Positions 9,726 through 18,409 of a stretch of DNA of 64,000 nucleotides are shown here, piece by piece. The notes beneath the pieces are model-generated. The model saw only the letters and a list, made by a program, of their open reading frames with translations, made no database searches and was not told the origin of the DNA. A program made the translations under genes and the position numbers. Within the stretch, counting starts at the first letter, position 1, and each line of letters begins with the position of its first letter. The stretch is from Acidobacteria bacterium UBA7540 (GTDB lineage: Bacteria > Acidobacteriota > Terriglobia > UBA7540). The stretch covers positions 1 to 64,000 of the forward strand of contig DLMI01000162.1 of NCBI GenBank assembly GCA_002478145.1, in the 5' to 3' direction.

Positions 9726-10688
9726 TCACCGCGTTTCTCCCTTGGCGTGGGTTGTCAAGCTCGCCTTCCGGGCCTGCATAAATAGCTTGGAATGGAAGCG
9801 AAGGGAGAACGGCAGGTATTGATGTAAGTAGTCCCAACCATGACCTCCAGGGCGGAGGGCATACTCGTGCGCGAAACCTTTCTGGGCGAGAATGTGGTCG
9901 AGAAGTTCAGCCCCTTCCTCGAAACCGTAGCGGTCGTGGTCACCGCAATCGAAGTAAAGCGCAAGTTGGGCGAAGCGCTCAGGATGCTCAGCTAAGGTGA
10001 GAGGGTTGTTGGCCTCCCAATAGCTCTCATTAAGCGGTGACCCGAAAGGCCCTTGGAGCACCCGAGCGTAAAAACCCCAGCGGCCCTCGGTGGGGAGCGG
10101 GTTAGGGAACTTCGGCAGCAATGCCGCGCTATGGGCGCTCGCTGAACCGAACACCTCGGGATGGCGCATGGCAAGATGAAGAGCGCCGTAACCGCCCATG
10201 GATGTCCCGCTGATGCCCCTCTCGCCGGCCACAGCCATGGTGTGATATCGGCGGTCGATTTCGGGCACCAGCTCTTGAATGAAGAAGTCCTCGTACCGTT
10301 CGTGGCCGTCTTGCGAGTTTACGTAAAAGGTCCGTCCCCCAGCAGGCAAGACCACAATGAAGTTCGTGAGTTCGCCCTGGCCGGTGAGACTTTCCCAGAT
10401 TTGTTCGCCTCCCCGGTCAATCCAACTGTGCTCGTCTTCAAAGAGGCCGTGAAGGAAGTAAAGGGTTGGATAACGCTTGTTAGAAGATGCTTCGTAGCCA
10501 GGGGGGAAAACAACGCAAAAGCCCACGGAGTGCCCTAAAAGCGCGCTGGAAACGGAGGCGCACTCGATCTTTGCAGATGTTTCGGCGTGGGGCCAAGCGT
10601 AATACTTATGAGCACTGCCAAGGACTAATGCGCCCGCAAGAATACACGAGGGTACTTTCTGGTGAACGCACCGAAGGACGCTGGTCAT
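9726..10688 (-). CDS. Esterase D / antigen-85 type alpha/beta hydrolase, exported
   Basis: 320 residues from the ATG at 10688. A signal-like N-terminus is followed by an esterase-D fold. RYPTLYFLHGLFEDEHSWI holds the oxyanion region, GISGTSMGGYGALHLAMRHP the nucleophile elbow G-T-S-M-G, YFDCGDHDRYGFEEG the acid, and RPGGHGWDYLHQYLPF the catalytic His. It should hydrolyse a carboxylic ester outside the cytoplasm; the substrate is unknown. A GTG at 10721 would add 11 residues and overlap the stop of the small gene upstream as GTGA, the usual signature of coupling, so that start cannot be excluded. Confidence 0.85.
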   Translation of the reverse strand: MTSVLRCVHQKVPSCILAGALVLGSAHKYYAWPHAETSAKIECASVSSALLGHSVGFCVVFPPGYEASSNKRYPTLYFLHGLFEDEHSWIDRGGEQIWESLTGQGELTNFIVVLPAGGRTFYVNSQDGHERYEDFFIQELVPEIDRRYHTMAVAGERGISGTSMGGYGALHLAMRHPEVFGSASAHSAALLPKFPNPLPTEGRWGFYARVLQGPFGSPLNESYWEANNPLTLAEHPERFAQLALYFDCGDHDRYGFEEGAELLDHILAQKGFAHEYALRPGGHGWDYLHQYLPFSLRFHSKLFMQARKASLTTHAKGETR

Positions 10689-10717
10689 TAGTAGAGCCCT
10701 ATCGCCTGGATGAAACC

Positions 10718-10951
10718 TCACAAAACATTCTCACGCCACAGATGCCAAGAGTCAAGTCGCCGCGAAATAGGGTGGTGCGTTAATTTGCGTTGCTGGGGCT
10801 CTCCAGGGAGAGGGACCCCCTCCTGAACATTCTTGGTGAAAATGGCTACCGCTTTCTTTAGGCTAGCTAGCTTGGCATTGGCCTCACATATTGCAGCCTG
10901 CCATTTTGTCCTACCCCTGTCTAAAAATAGTTCTTGACATCTTTTAGACAT
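10718..10951 (-). CDS. Small coiled-coil protein, partner B1 of divergent pair
   Basis: 77 residues, not a recognised family. Residues about 15-45 (KWQAAICEANAKLASLKKAV) look like a short coiled coil, followed by the motif EGVPLPGE and a C-terminal tail. A second gene at 59734-59919 has the same plan and the matching motif GGVPFPGS, ending right after it. Both are divergent, by 16-17 bp, from paralogous winged-helix-like genes. The first codons of B1 overlap the promoter of the opposite gene. Its last bases overlap the possible GTG start of the esterase. Function unknown; a co-regulated partner of the winged-helix protein is the simplest guess. Confidence 0.55.
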   Translation of the reverse strand: MSKRCQELFLDRGRTKWQAAICEANAKLASLKKAVAIFTKNVQEGVPLPGEPQQRKLTHHPISRRLDSWHLWRENVL

Positions 10952-10962
10952 TATTTTAGACT
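10919..10962 (+). promoter_or_regulatory. Promoter and operator-like boxes of gene A1
   Basis: TTGACA at 10934-10939, 17 bp, TAGACT at 10957-10962, then 6 bp to the ATG at 10969. Initiation would fall on or next to the A of ATG, so the mRNA should be leaderless. Three copies of an 8-bp box surround it: GTCTAAAA at 10919 and TTTTAGAC at 10942 and 10954, one and two helical turns apart. Box 1 lies before the -35, and boxes 2 and 3 run across the spacer and -10. The 15-mer AAAATAGTTCTTGAC at 10924-10938 recurs exactly in the promoter of the paralogous pair at 59.7 kb. Confidence 0.75.
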
Positions 10963-10968
10963 CTCGTT

Positions 10969-11466
10969 ATGGCTGAGAATTGGAAAGACGTAATCGACCA
11001 TGCCCGCGAAGAACTGGCGCAGCTTGAAGCGGAGCGTGAAGGCATCGATAAGAGGATCCTTCAACTGAAACGCATTATCTTCGCAGCTTCCGAAATGATA
11101 CAGGATGCAAGCGGGTCCTTCTGGAACATCAAAGAAGAACTTGACGCCCTTGGAATCACCGAGTTTTGCCGCGAGATTTTCCGCTACCAGCGAAAAGGAA
11201 TGACGCCACTTGAAGTAAGGTCGGCTCTCTTGGCTAGAGGCATAGACCTCAGTCGCCAAAAAAATATCATGGCGTCGATACACACGGTACTCAAGAGGCT
11301 TGTTGCCCAACGCTACCTTGTCGTTGAAACTGCACCTGATGGTGGAACGGCCTATAGAAATCCCATGCCTCGCTCTCTCTTCCGTAGGCGTAGAAAATTG
11401 GATGCCTTTGTGGGGAAGGTGGCCAAGAGTGCCGATTCGCCCGTGAGTTTGGTCAGTGAGAAGTAG
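10969..11466 (+). CDS. Coiled-coil plus winged-helix-like protein, A1
   Basis: 165 residues. Residues about 5-40 form a coiled coil (HAREELAQLEAEREGIDKRI, then LQLKR). Residues about 60-130 look like a winged helix (GITEFCREIFRYQRKGMTPLEV, then NIMASIHTVLKRLVAQRYLV, with a wing-like DGGTAYR). A paralogue at 59196-59717 shares ILQLKR, GIT..CRE..R..RKG.TPL.V and A.IH.VLKRLV. From memory, similar multi-copy hypothetical proteins occur in Acidobacteriota; none has a known function that I can name. A DNA-binding autoregulator fits the palindromic boxes at its promoter. No ribosome site precedes the ATG, in line with a leaderless transcript. Confidence 0.75.
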   Translation: MAENWKDVIDHAREELAQLEAEREGIDKRILQLKRIIFAASEMIQDASGSFWNIKEELDALGITEFCREIFRYQRKGMTPLEVRSALLARGIDLSRQKNIMASIHTVLKRLVAQRYLVVETAPDGGTAYRNPMPRSLFRRRRKLDAFVGKVAKSADSPVSLVSEK

Positions 11467-11716
11467 GAGATTAAAGTGAGAAGCCCCGCCGTCAGCGGTA
11501 ACTGGCGCCGGGGCCAAATCAGCATGCGGGGTAAGCCGCAATGCCGACCCAAAGAAGTTATCGGCTTGCTTCCGGAGAAAGGCAAGCCGATGACCTGCCG
11601 TAAGGCGTTTGACCAGCAAGGCTGTACATGCGTCTCCAATATAGCAAACTGGCCTTCCGAGTCAGGCTTCGCTAATTGCACGCTCAATAATCAACCGACG
11701 CAGGAAGGCTAATCCC
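11467..11716. other. Gap with strong hairpins between A1 and the next gene
   Basis: A hairpin arm pair TCGGCTTGC / GCAAGCCGA lies at about 11561-11590, and a GCCCCG / CGGGGC pair at about 11480-11515. A GTG-started open frame (11476-11712) crosses both but has no recognisable domain and biased low-complexity content, so it is not called as a gene. The hairpins may end or protect the A1 transcript. Confidence 0.45.
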
Positions 11717-12205
11717 ATGGCAGAGAGCCCACCACTAAAGTTACAGACATTCGACCTAGCAGAACTATTAGCTTGGTACGAACAGAATCTATGCGCTTGC
11801 ACCCTCAAAGACCCGAGAGGTCACGAAGTCAGATTTGACACCTGCCGATTCGCCTACATAATCAAGCTGAGAAGCAAGACCGGGAAGAAGGTGAAGAAAC
11901 CGTCTAAGACCGCTGAGCAGATCAGAGCAGGTAAATTGGGAAATTGCGATTTTGGCGGTTTTGATGCGGAAAGGGCGGCAACACTCCCGTGGATACCAAT
12001 GATTATTTTGCGGCCAACCCTCATTGCGACGAATAAGAACCTATTGATCCCAGGAGATGAGTTATATGTGAAAGAACTAGATAAAGCCGGGTACAGGTAC
12101 AAAGTTCTCTACTGCAGGAGGGTATCTGCTACTCTCTTGGTTCCTGTAACGTCCTTCCCGCGAAGCAAGATTGGGAATCTCGCAGAGGGGATTCTTTGGC
12201 CTTAA
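11717..12205 (+). CDS. Unknown protein, possibly PBECR-type nuclease/toxin
   Basis: 162 residues, ATG preceded by CAGGAAGGCTAATCCC. A helix-rich start (TFDLAELLAWYEQNL) is followed by RFDTCRFAYIIKL, a basic stretch (KTGKKVKKPSK), then strands WIPMIILRPTLIATNKN and YRYKVLYCRRVSATLLVPVT. This order (Arg/His-rich helix, W..I..I..P..I, closing beta strands) recalls the PBECR (barnase-EndoU-colicin-RelE-like) nuclease families found in phage heads and toxins, but I see no decisive catalytic set. It lies just after a putative regulator (A1) and is followed by a hairpin terminator. Function tentative. Confidence 0.6.
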   Translation: MAESPPLKLQTFDLAELLAWYEQNLCACTLKDPRGHEVRFDTCRFAYIIKLRSKTGKKVKKPSKTAEQIRAGKLGNCDFGGFDAERAATLPWIPMIILRPTLIATNKNLLIPGDELYVKELDKAGYRYKVLYCRRVSATLLVPVTSFPRSKIGNLAEGILWP

Positions 12206-12208
12206 AAC

Positions 12209-12240
12209 AAAAGAGCCACCGAGTTATCAGTGGCCCTTTT
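12209..12240 (+). terminator. Hairpin terminator after the PBECR-like gene
   Basis: Arms AAAAGAGCCAC (12209-12219) and GTGGCCCTTTT (12230-12240) pair over 11 positions with one mismatch, a 10-base loop and a closing T run, 4 bp past the stop. Confidence 0.65.
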
Positions 12241-12478
12241 GGTCCCTTGTTATACCCAGGGACAACGGGGAAAGCCGGGCGCGACCCGGCAGAACTCTAG
12301 CACTTGGAATACTAAGGCTAAAGCCTTGCGTCTGTCAAGTTAAATCTTGCTTATGAAGAAACAGTTCTTGATCGGCTGCGTTCTTCATTTTTCCACAATA
12401 CCTCAGGATCGTCCTCACTCCAAATATGGTGCGGCACGCCTGCGGCGGTCGCGGGACTGGTTCGAAACGAGTTCCGCG

Positions 12479-13756
12479 CTACCTACCCAACAACGATTCA
12501 AGATTTCCGGCCGAATCAAAATCTGCGGGATGAACTCCTTCCGACAATCGCCAGCGCTTAAGCGCTGTGGCCTCGCGAGCCAAAGGAACTGAGATGGCAA
12601 TCCGGTCAAGGCTGAGTGTGTTACGAATCCAAACGATCCGCTGTGCCGCCGGCTCCGGACTTCCCAAATGGCCGAGGGTGAGATCCAAAGCTTCGCGGTC
12701 CGAGGGCAAATGAATGGGTAGCCGGGCCGCAGCAGGATTCAGGGAGGTGCATGTGTTGAGATACATCTTATCGAAGTCAATCTTCCGGTAAAGACGCTCA
12801 TGGATGACGTCGGCGAAGCCCACCCCCACTGCGTTCCCATCGCTTTGGCGAGTGAGATCACGAACGTAGATCATGGAAATCCTGGGCGCTTCTCCGGGCG
12901 GCAGTTCCACCCCGCGGCCAATTACTTTTGTATCCATGCCGGTTCCGCTGATGTTCTTGCCCATTTCGTCCACCATCAGCAAGTGAAATGCCGGGAACGG
13001 AATGCGCGGCACCAGGGTGCGGGCCAGTTGAAGCGTCGATTCGTCCTGTGCCACGATGCCTTCCGGAAGCGCGGCGCGGACGACGGCAATCTCGTGCAGT
13101 TCGTTCTCGACCACCCCCAACCCACAGAGAATCTTCCCGCTGGCCAGCACTTTTCCCGAAACGGCGCGGATGGCAGTCTCGAACCCGTATTTCCAACTCT
13201 GGCGATGACCCTCCGTGGCCCCCTCCAGTTTGCCCATGCCGATCGTCAACATTTTCAACAAACCGCTTTCAATCTTCCCCGAAAAATCGGTGTGGGGCTT
13301 GATGCGGTTGATCACCACCACGCCGTCGGACTCCCAGGCGTTCCGATCCACAAAGACTCGGAAACCTTCGGGGGTCGTTCCGAGAAGCACGGTCTCCATG
13401 GAGGAGCGAATCTCCACCCCCGTGGCGGCCTCCGTAACGCCGTATTCCTCCAGGATCTTGCGCTGGCCCTCGGCGGTTGCCCCTCCGTGGCTCCCCATGG
13501 CGGGGAAGATAAAAGGCTGAGCCCCTTGTGCCTTTAACCAGCCGCAGACTGCTTGCACGATCTCCTTCAGGCTGGCAATACCACGGCTGCCCACGGCAAC
13601 GGCGACGCGCTTGCCGCGCAGCTTCTCTGCAGCTATGCCCAGTCTCCTCAGAGTCTCCAGGATTGAGCTGCCCAAATCATCGAGTTTCGGGAGGCTCGGC
13701 TCTGTCCGTTCGAGAAGACAAAAGCTTGCTAGTGGAATGTGTCCGTCTGTTGTCAT
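12479..13756 (-). CDS. LarA-like protein (nickel lactate racemase family, DUF2088)
   Basis: 425 residues. N-terminal Rossmann-like half with VAVAVGSRGIASLKEIVQ and FIFPAMGSHGGATAEGQ, the Gly/His motif typical of LarA-family DUF2088 domains; then DGVVVINRIKPHTDFSGKIESG and GMGKLEGATEGHR. LarA epimerises 2-hydroxyacids using a nickel-pincer cofactor bound to a Lys. Members like this one are often annotated only as lactate racemase domain proteins because the substrate is unknown. No larB, larC or larE lies nearby, so cofactor supply would have to come from elsewhere. The minus-strand ATG at 13756 has only a weak ribosome site. Confidence 0.8.
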   Translation of the reverse strand: MTTDGHIPLASFCLLERTEPSLPKLDDLGSSILETLRRLGIAAEKLRGKRVAVAVGSRGIASLKEIVQAVCGWLKAQGAQPFIFPAMGSHGGATAEGQRKILEEYGVTEAATGVEIRSSMETVLLGTTPEGFRVFVDRNAWESDGVVVINRIKPHTDFSGKIESGLLKMLTIGMGKLEGATEGHRQSWKYGFETAIRAVSGKVLASGKILCGLGVVENELHEIAVVRAALPEGIVAQDESTLQLARTLVPRIPFPAFHLLMVDEMGKNISGTGMDTKVIGRGVELPPGEAPRISMIYVRDLTRQSDGNAVGVGFADVIHERLYRKIDFDKMYLNTCTSLNPAAARLPIHLPSDREALDLTLGHLGSPEPAAQRIVWIRNTLSLDRIAISVPLAREATALKRWRLSEGVHPADFDSAGNLESLLGR

Positions 13757-13811
13757 GGTCGTGAAGCAAAGGTAGCGCGCCGTTCCACATTCGTCAAGCA
13801 GAGCGGAAACG

Positions 13812-14114
13812 CTACCCCTTCTGGTTGGCAGGGCTTAGCCCTTGCGTAGGCCAAGCGAAATCTCTGAACTCGCCGGTACAATCGAAGCTGCCGGGAGCAA
13901 TAGGCTTTACGGGTTCTACGGCAATCCCAGCCCGGCGGACCTGTGCCAAGACCTCCGCTTCGTGAATCCGCGAGGCGTCATATTCGAGCTCCAGGAGCTG
14001 GCCTTCAATGAAAAGCCCTCGGATGCCATAAACCGTGGAGAGGCTGTGCAGCCTTTCAAAGTCCTTTGGAGTCAAGTTTTGTTTCAGGTGATAACGCGTG
14101 GTTAGGAACGTCAT
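13812..14114 (-). CDS. Small HMA-fold-like protein next to copper ATPase
   Basis: 100 residues. The first 70 or so have the beta-alpha-beta-beta-alpha-beta rhythm of a heavy-metal-associated domain (LSTVYGIRGLFIEGQLLELEY, then HEAEVLAQVRRAGIAVEPV), but the metal-binding CxxC is absent. Start ATG at 14114 with GAGG nine bases upstream. It follows the copper ATPase on the same strand at 123 bp, across a repeat, so a link to metal handling is likely but loss of the cysteines argues against copper delivery. No firm family. Confidence 0.6.
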   Translation of the reverse strand: MTFLTTRYHLKQNLTPKDFERLHSLSTVYGIRGLFIEGQLLELEYDASRIHEAEVLAQVRRAGIAVEPVKPIAPGSFDCTGEFRDFAWPTQGLSPANQKG

Positions 14115-14140
14115 GTTATGAACCTCGAAGATCAGCCTTT

Positions 14141-14235
14141 GGTCAGTTGTCCGTAGTCAGTTGCGGCGAATCCTCAGCTCGCTGTCCCCTGACACCTGGC
14201 ACCTGAGACCTGACACCTGACACCTGACACCTGCC
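14141..14235. repeat. Tandem cacctgacacctg repeats
   Basis: Several tandem copies of ACCTGACACCTG-like 9-11-mers end just 3 bp before the copA stop; related copies lie near 22757-22780. Confidence 0.8.
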
Positions 14236-14237
14236 GT

Positions 14238-16763
14238 CTACAGCTCCATCCTGCGCAGCCTGAGCGCATTGCTGATCACGGACACCGAGCTGAACGTCAT
14301 GGCCGCCGCCGCGATCATGGGGCTCAGCAGCAGCCCCAGCACTGGGTAAAGGACGCCCGCCGCCAGGGGCACACCGATGGTATTGTAAACCAGCGCGAAA
14401 AAAAGGTTCTGTCGGATGTTGCGCATCGTACCCTTGCTCAACCTGCGAGCCCGCACAATGCCACGCAAATCCCCCTTGACCAAGGTGACGCCAGCGCTTT
14501 CCATGGCCACATCGGTTCCCGTCCCCATGGCGATGCCGACATGGGCCTGAGCGAGTGCCGGGGCATCGTTGATGCCGTCCCCAGCCATTGCCACCACGCG
14601 CCCTTGCGCTTGAAGCCGTTCGATGACCTTGCCCTTTTGCTCAGGCAGGACCTCCGCCTCGACTTCGTCGATGCCCAGTCTGCGCGCCACGGCCTCGGCG
14701 GTAGTGCGGGTATCGCCGGTGAGCATGACAATACGTATCCCGTCTTTCTGCAATACTCGCAGAGCGTCAGGGGTAGACGGCTTGATGGGATCGGTCACCG
14801 CCAGCAAGCCACAGGCATGTCCGTCAATGGCGATGAAGACTACGACTTGGCCTTCGCCTCGAAGTTGGCTGGCCTTCGCGTCCAGGGCGTCCAATTCCAC
14901 CTTCAGCTCATCAAGAAGCTTGCGGTTTCCGAGTGCGACGGTTTTGCCATCCACCTTGCCCATCACGCCTTCACCAGTGACCGAACGAAACTCTCGAGCC
15001 TCGCCGAGTTGAAGTCCCCTTTCTTGCGCCCCTCCCACGATGGCGGCGGCGAGAGGATGCTCGCTCCCGCGCTCGAGGGTTGCGGCCAAGCGGAGCACTT
15101 CCATCTCATTCCATCCTTGCAGTGCATAAACCGAAGCAAGACGAGGCTTTCCCTCCGTAAGGGTACCAGTCTTGTCCACAACGAGCGTGTCCACCTTTTC
15201 GAGAACTTCAAGCGCTTCGGCGTTCTTTATCAACACGCCCGCCAGGGCGCCGCGTCCCGTCCCCACCATGATGGACATCGGCGTGGCAAGTCCCAGCGCG
15301 CAAGGGCAGGCAATGATAAGCACTGCCACAGCGTTTACCAGCGCATGGGCAAGCCGCGGCTCGGGGCCCACGGTCGCCCAGACCGCAAAAGTGAGCACAG
15401 AAATGAAAACTACTACGGGAACGAAGTAAGAGGAAACGACGTCGGCCAAGCGTTGGATGGGCGCGCGACTCCGCTGTGCCTCTGAGACAAGCTGCACGAT
15501 GTGCGCCAAGAGCGTATCGCTGCCCACGCGTTCAGCGCGCATCAGAAAACCGCCGGGGCCGTTCACCGTCCCACCCGTCACGCGGTCTCCAGCTTTCTTT
15601 TCCACGGGGATCGGCTCCCCCGTCACCATGGATTCATCAATCGAGCTCGAGCCTTCAAGGATGACTCCGTCCGTCGCCACCTTTTCGCCGGGACGGACGC
15701 GCAGCCGATCTCCCCGCTCGACGCGGTCGAGCGGCACGTCCTCCTCGGCGCCTTCATCCCGGACAATCCGCGCGGTCTTTGGTGTAAGGCCCAGCAATCC
15801 CTTGATGGCGCTGCTGGTCTGGGCCCGCGCGCGAAGCTCCAGCACCTGCCCCAGGAGCACCAGTGTGGTGATAACTGCCGACGCCTCGAAGTAGACTGGG
15901 ACTTCGCCGCCAGGCCCGCGAAACGATTCCGGAAAGATGCCGGGCGAGAGAACGGCTACGACGCTATAAACATAGGCAGTCCCGGTTCCGAGGGCGATCA
16001 GGGTAAACATGTTCAGGTGGCGATTGACCAGTGAGGCCCAGCCGCGCTCGAAAAATGGCCGCCCTCCCCAAAGCACCACGGGAGTGGCCAGAGCAAACTG
16101 CACCAAACTGAGCAGGCGCGAGGAGAAGGCGTGCTGTAGTGGCTGGCCGGGAATCATTTCGGACATCGCGAGTAAGAAAACCGGAAGGGTTAAAGCCAGG
16201 CAAACCCAGAAGCGGCGGCCCATCAATACCAACTCGGGATTCGGTTCCTCCGCCACGCTCACCGACCGAGGCTCTAGAGCCATGCCACAGAGGGGGCAAA
16301 CCCCCGGCTCGTTGCGGACGACTTCGGGGTGCATTGGGCACACGTACTCGGTACGAGTGGCCGCAGTTGTGGCCCTGAGCGGCTCGAGCGCCATCCCGCA
16401 TTTCGGACATGCGCCTGGACCTTGTTTCCGGACGTCAGGATCCATGGGGCACGTGTAGATCGCAGTCGCCCCCGCATCGTAGGGCCGAACGGCGTTCGGC
16501 CCCGGGCGAGCGCCGCTCGCCGCTACGCCGGAGGCTGCCACGGCTTGCCTGGGGCTCAGATACTGACTCGGATTGGCGCGAAAGTTTTCAAGGCAGGAAG
16601 GATTGCAGAAAAAGTACTCTTGCCCTTCGTGTAGGTAACTCCCGACCGCATCCTCGCGGCTTATCTCCATTCCGCAAACAGGGTCGATGACGGTTCCGGT
16701 CGTCGAGGCCTGATGATCCAGCCCCTCGACGACACTTTTTCGACTATCAGTTTGCCCTTTCAT
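14238..16763 (-). CDS. copA: Copper-translocating P1B-type ATPase with YHS and HMBD domains
   Basis: 841 residues. Residues about 22-65 form a YHS metal-binding domain ([20 protein letters not shown]). Two heavy-metal-binding domains follow ([20 protein letters not shown] and [20 protein letters not shown]). Then come transmembrane helices, the TGE loop ([15 protein letters not shown]), the CPC membrane motif ([11 protein letters not shown], about residue 486), the phosphorylation loop DKTGTLTEG (about 531), the HP motif (GSEHPLA) and [13 protein letters not shown] with this N-terminal plan marks Cu+ (or Cu/Ag) export from the cytoplasm. The classical GMxCxxC HMA domain is replaced by the YHS/HMBD set, as in SilP/CopA2-like pumps. 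ATG with GAGGAAGG upstream. Confidence 0.95.
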   Translation of the reverse strand: MKGQTDSRKSVVEGLDHQASTTGTVIDPVCGMEISREDAVGSYLHEGQEYFFCNPSCLENFRANPSQYLSPRQAVAASGVAASGARPGPNAVRPYDAGATAIYTCPMDPDVRKQGPGACPKCGMALEPLRATTAATRTEYVCPMHPEVVRNEPGVCPLCGMALEPRSVSVAEEPNPELVLMGRRFWVCLALTLPVFLLAMSEMIPGQPLQHAFSSRLLSLVQFALATPVVLWGGRPFFERGWASLVNRHLNMFTLIALGTGTAYVYSVVAVLSPGIFPESFRGPGGEVPVYFEASAVITTLVLLGQVLELRARAQTSSAIKGLLGLTPKTARIVRDEGAEEDVPLDRVERGDRLRVRPGEKVATDGVILEGSSSIDESMVTGEPIPVEKKAGDRVTGGTVNGPGGFLMRAERVGSDTLLAHIVQLVSEAQRSRAPIQRLADVVSSYFVPVVVFISVLTFAVWATVGPEPRLAHALVNAVAVLIIACPCALGLATPMSIMVGTGRGALAGVLIKNAEALEVLEKVDTLVVDKTGTLTEGKPRLASVYALQGWNEMEVLRLAATLERGSEHPLAAAIVGGAQERGLQLGEAREFRSVTGEGVMGKVDGKTVALGNRKLLDELKVELDALDAKASQLRGEGQVVVFIAIDGHACGLLAVTDPIKPSTPDALRVLQKDGIRIVMLTGDTRTTAEAVARRLGIDEVEAEVLPEQKGKVIERLQAQGRVVAMAGDGINDAPALAQAHVGIAMGTGTDVAMESAGVTLVKGDLRGIVRARRLSKGTMRNIRQNLFFALVYNTIGVPLAAGVLYPVLGLLLSPMIAAAAMTFSSVSVISNALRLRRMEL

Positions 16764-16893
16764 CGCCTTCCTCTAACAAAACCGAGTGGCTCCCTGAAAA
16801 AGGTCATTACCTTGTTATTCTGAGCGCAGCGGAGCGATGCGGAGAATCCCGGCAGTTCTGAATGCAACAACAGCAGAGATCATTCGTCGGCTG

Positions 16894-17451
16894 TTAACTC
16901 TTTCTTGAATCGTTCAGGGGCACATCCGCGCTGGCCCTGGGTACAGGCTTACCAAAGATCATCGTCAACTTGATGGCGGGACCCGCCGGGACAGCGGTGG
17001 CCTCGTGTTGGGCGCGAGCCTCCACATGTGTTTCGACAGCCCGCATCAACTGCTCGACGACCTCGCGTATCCACGATGAAGTAGCCATTGACCCTGACTT
17101 CCAGTTGAAGTAGCGGAACCCTTGATCCTCGTTGCCTGAATCCAATAGAGTCACAATATTCCCGATCTCAAGCCGGTCAGCCGGGCCGATCTTGAGTCCC
17201 AAACTACGGCACTCCTCGTAAACTTTCGTCAAATTATGGCTCTTTCGGATCGGGCGGTTGAATGATCGCACGAACGCCTTTAGCGCCAGTTCGACAGTAT
17301 GGAAGTAAAGGAAGTTGATCGGGTTGCTTAAGGAACCGCGTCCCAAACCGGAGAGCTGATTGGCTGCACTATGGTACTCGCGCGCCATATTTAAAAAAGC
17401 CATCGCACTCACATCAGTGATCGGTTTCGAGTTCGGTATTCGCCGGCTCAT
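16894..17451 (-). CDS. HEPN-like domain protein
   Basis: 185 residues from the ATG at 17451 (the frame runs on to a GTG at 17499). Middle part NFLYFHTVELALKAFVRSFN followed by RPIRKSHNLTKVYEEC is the helix pair of HEPN-type proteins, with an Arg/Lys-rich turn before the His. The C-terminal part is without recognisable features. HEPN proteins are often RNases or partners of nucleotidyltransferases in toxin-antitoxin pairs. No MNT partner is adjacent, although a HigBA locus starts 260 bp upstream. Function unresolved. Confidence 0.65.
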   Translation of the reverse strand: MSRRIPNSKPITDVSAMAFLNMAREYHSAANQLSGLGRGSLSNPINFLYFHTVELALKAFVRSFNRPIRKSHNLTKVYEECRSLGLKIGPADRLEIGNIVTLLDSGNEDQGFRYFNWKSGSMATSSWIREVVEQLMRAVETHVEARAQHEATAVPAGPAIKLTMIFGKPVPRASADVPLNDSRKS

Positions 17452-17499
17452 CCCGTGATTATAAGCGCAAAGCGCTTGGCAGCGGTACCAGTGTTCCAC

Positions 17500-17711
17500 A
17501 AACGGCTCTGGCTGGCGCAGGCGCTAAAAAGCGACCGTGTACGCCCGCCCGCGCGAAAAATGCCGACCCCGCAAGCCGGGGTCGCCGCTGCAAAGGCGAG
17601 CGGCGCCCACCCCGAGGCCGAAGGGTCGCCCGCCACAAGGATTGGCGGACTTTCAGCCACGGCGACACCGTAGCTCGCTGGCCGCGTGCCGTTGCCGGAG
17701 CTTCGTCCGCA
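17500..17711. repeat. GC-rich palindromic repeats
   Basis: Contains the gctggcgcag...gctaaaaagcgaccg motif (shared with 19396-19443 and partly 18819-18838) and a GACCCCGCAAGCCGGGGTC palindrome at about 17564. No gene seen. Confidence 0.6.
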
Positions 17712-18044
17712 TTAGTCGGCCAGTGCAAGCTCTTTCTCAACCACCTCTTTGTGAGTCTGCGCGAATTTGGCCTTGGCTTCAATGCCCAAGCGTCCGGCAT
17801 AGTAGAGGAGTTTGTCGACGCTCTTGTTGGCGATCTTCCCGTTGAGCAGTTCGCTCACACGCGGCTGAGGCTCTCCGAGGATTATTTGCAGGTCCTTTGG
17901 TGGATACTTCTTCGCGCACCGGAGGATTGCCTGATACAGCTCGGCCTTGAATTTTAGCGCCGTTGCCTGCTCCGGCGGAAAGCCAAGGTCATCCAGCACG
18001 TTCCCCTGCGTTACGTGCGATGGCTTGTTAGCTGCGCTCTTCAT
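17712..18044 (-). CDS. HigA-like XRE-family antitoxin
   Basis: 110 residues. Residues about 30-85 form an XRE helix-turn-helix of the HigA2 type (KAELYQAILRCAKKYPPKDL, then ILGEPQPRVSELLNGKIANKS). The last 25 residues are an acidic/basic helical tail (KFAQTHKEVVEKELALAD). It overlaps the end of the toxin gene by 17 bp, the usual toxin-first order of higBA. It should bind and silence the toxin and repress the promoter. Because the toxin frame is broken, the antitoxin may now be an orphan regulator. Confidence 0.85.
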   Translation of the reverse strand: MKSAANKPSHVTQGNVLDDLGFPPEQATALKFKAELYQAILRCAKKYPPKDLQIILGEPQPRVSELLNGKIANKSVDKLLYYAGRLGIEAKAKFAQTHKEVVEKELALAD

Positions 18045-18409
18045 GTTTCTTCTCCTCTCCCCAACGCGCCTTCACTGCTTTGAGCCGCTGCTTCGCCTTC
18101 TCAAATTCGTTTCTTGGCATTTCCCGGCTTTTCTTCTCGAAGCAGTCCAGAACGCAGATCACGTCATTTACCCGCGATAAGTAAACGACGCGATACCAGG
18201 CTCTTTCATCTTGATCGCGCAGTTCAAAAACGCTCGCGCCTATCGAGGGCAACGGTCTGTAGTCACTTGGTCTTTCGCCTTGCTGCAACTGCCACAACTG
18301 AAATCCCAGGTTCTGCCTAACGTCCTCTGGGGAAAGCCTGGAGAATCTCTCTCGAGTCGCCCTCCCAAACGACGGTCGCGTATTTGGGCCTTTCGGCTCG
18401 GTTGCTCAC
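18028..18409 (-). pseudogene. HigB-like (phage Gp49/RelE) toxin, frameshifted
   Basis: Two frames together give a full HigB-type toxin. The 5' part (from a GTG at 18409) reads KYATVVWEGDSREILQAFP. The 3' part, one frame over, reads EDVRQNLGFQLWQLQQGERP, then LPSIGASVFELRDQDERAWY and VICVLDCFEKKS. The join falls in a CCCC run (18329-18332): with four Cs the upstream frame ends at a TAG at 18317-18319, and removing one C restores the whole family pattern. It could be a true lesion, a slippage-prone phase-variable site or a base-calling error. The downstream antitoxin is intact. Confidence 0.8.
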
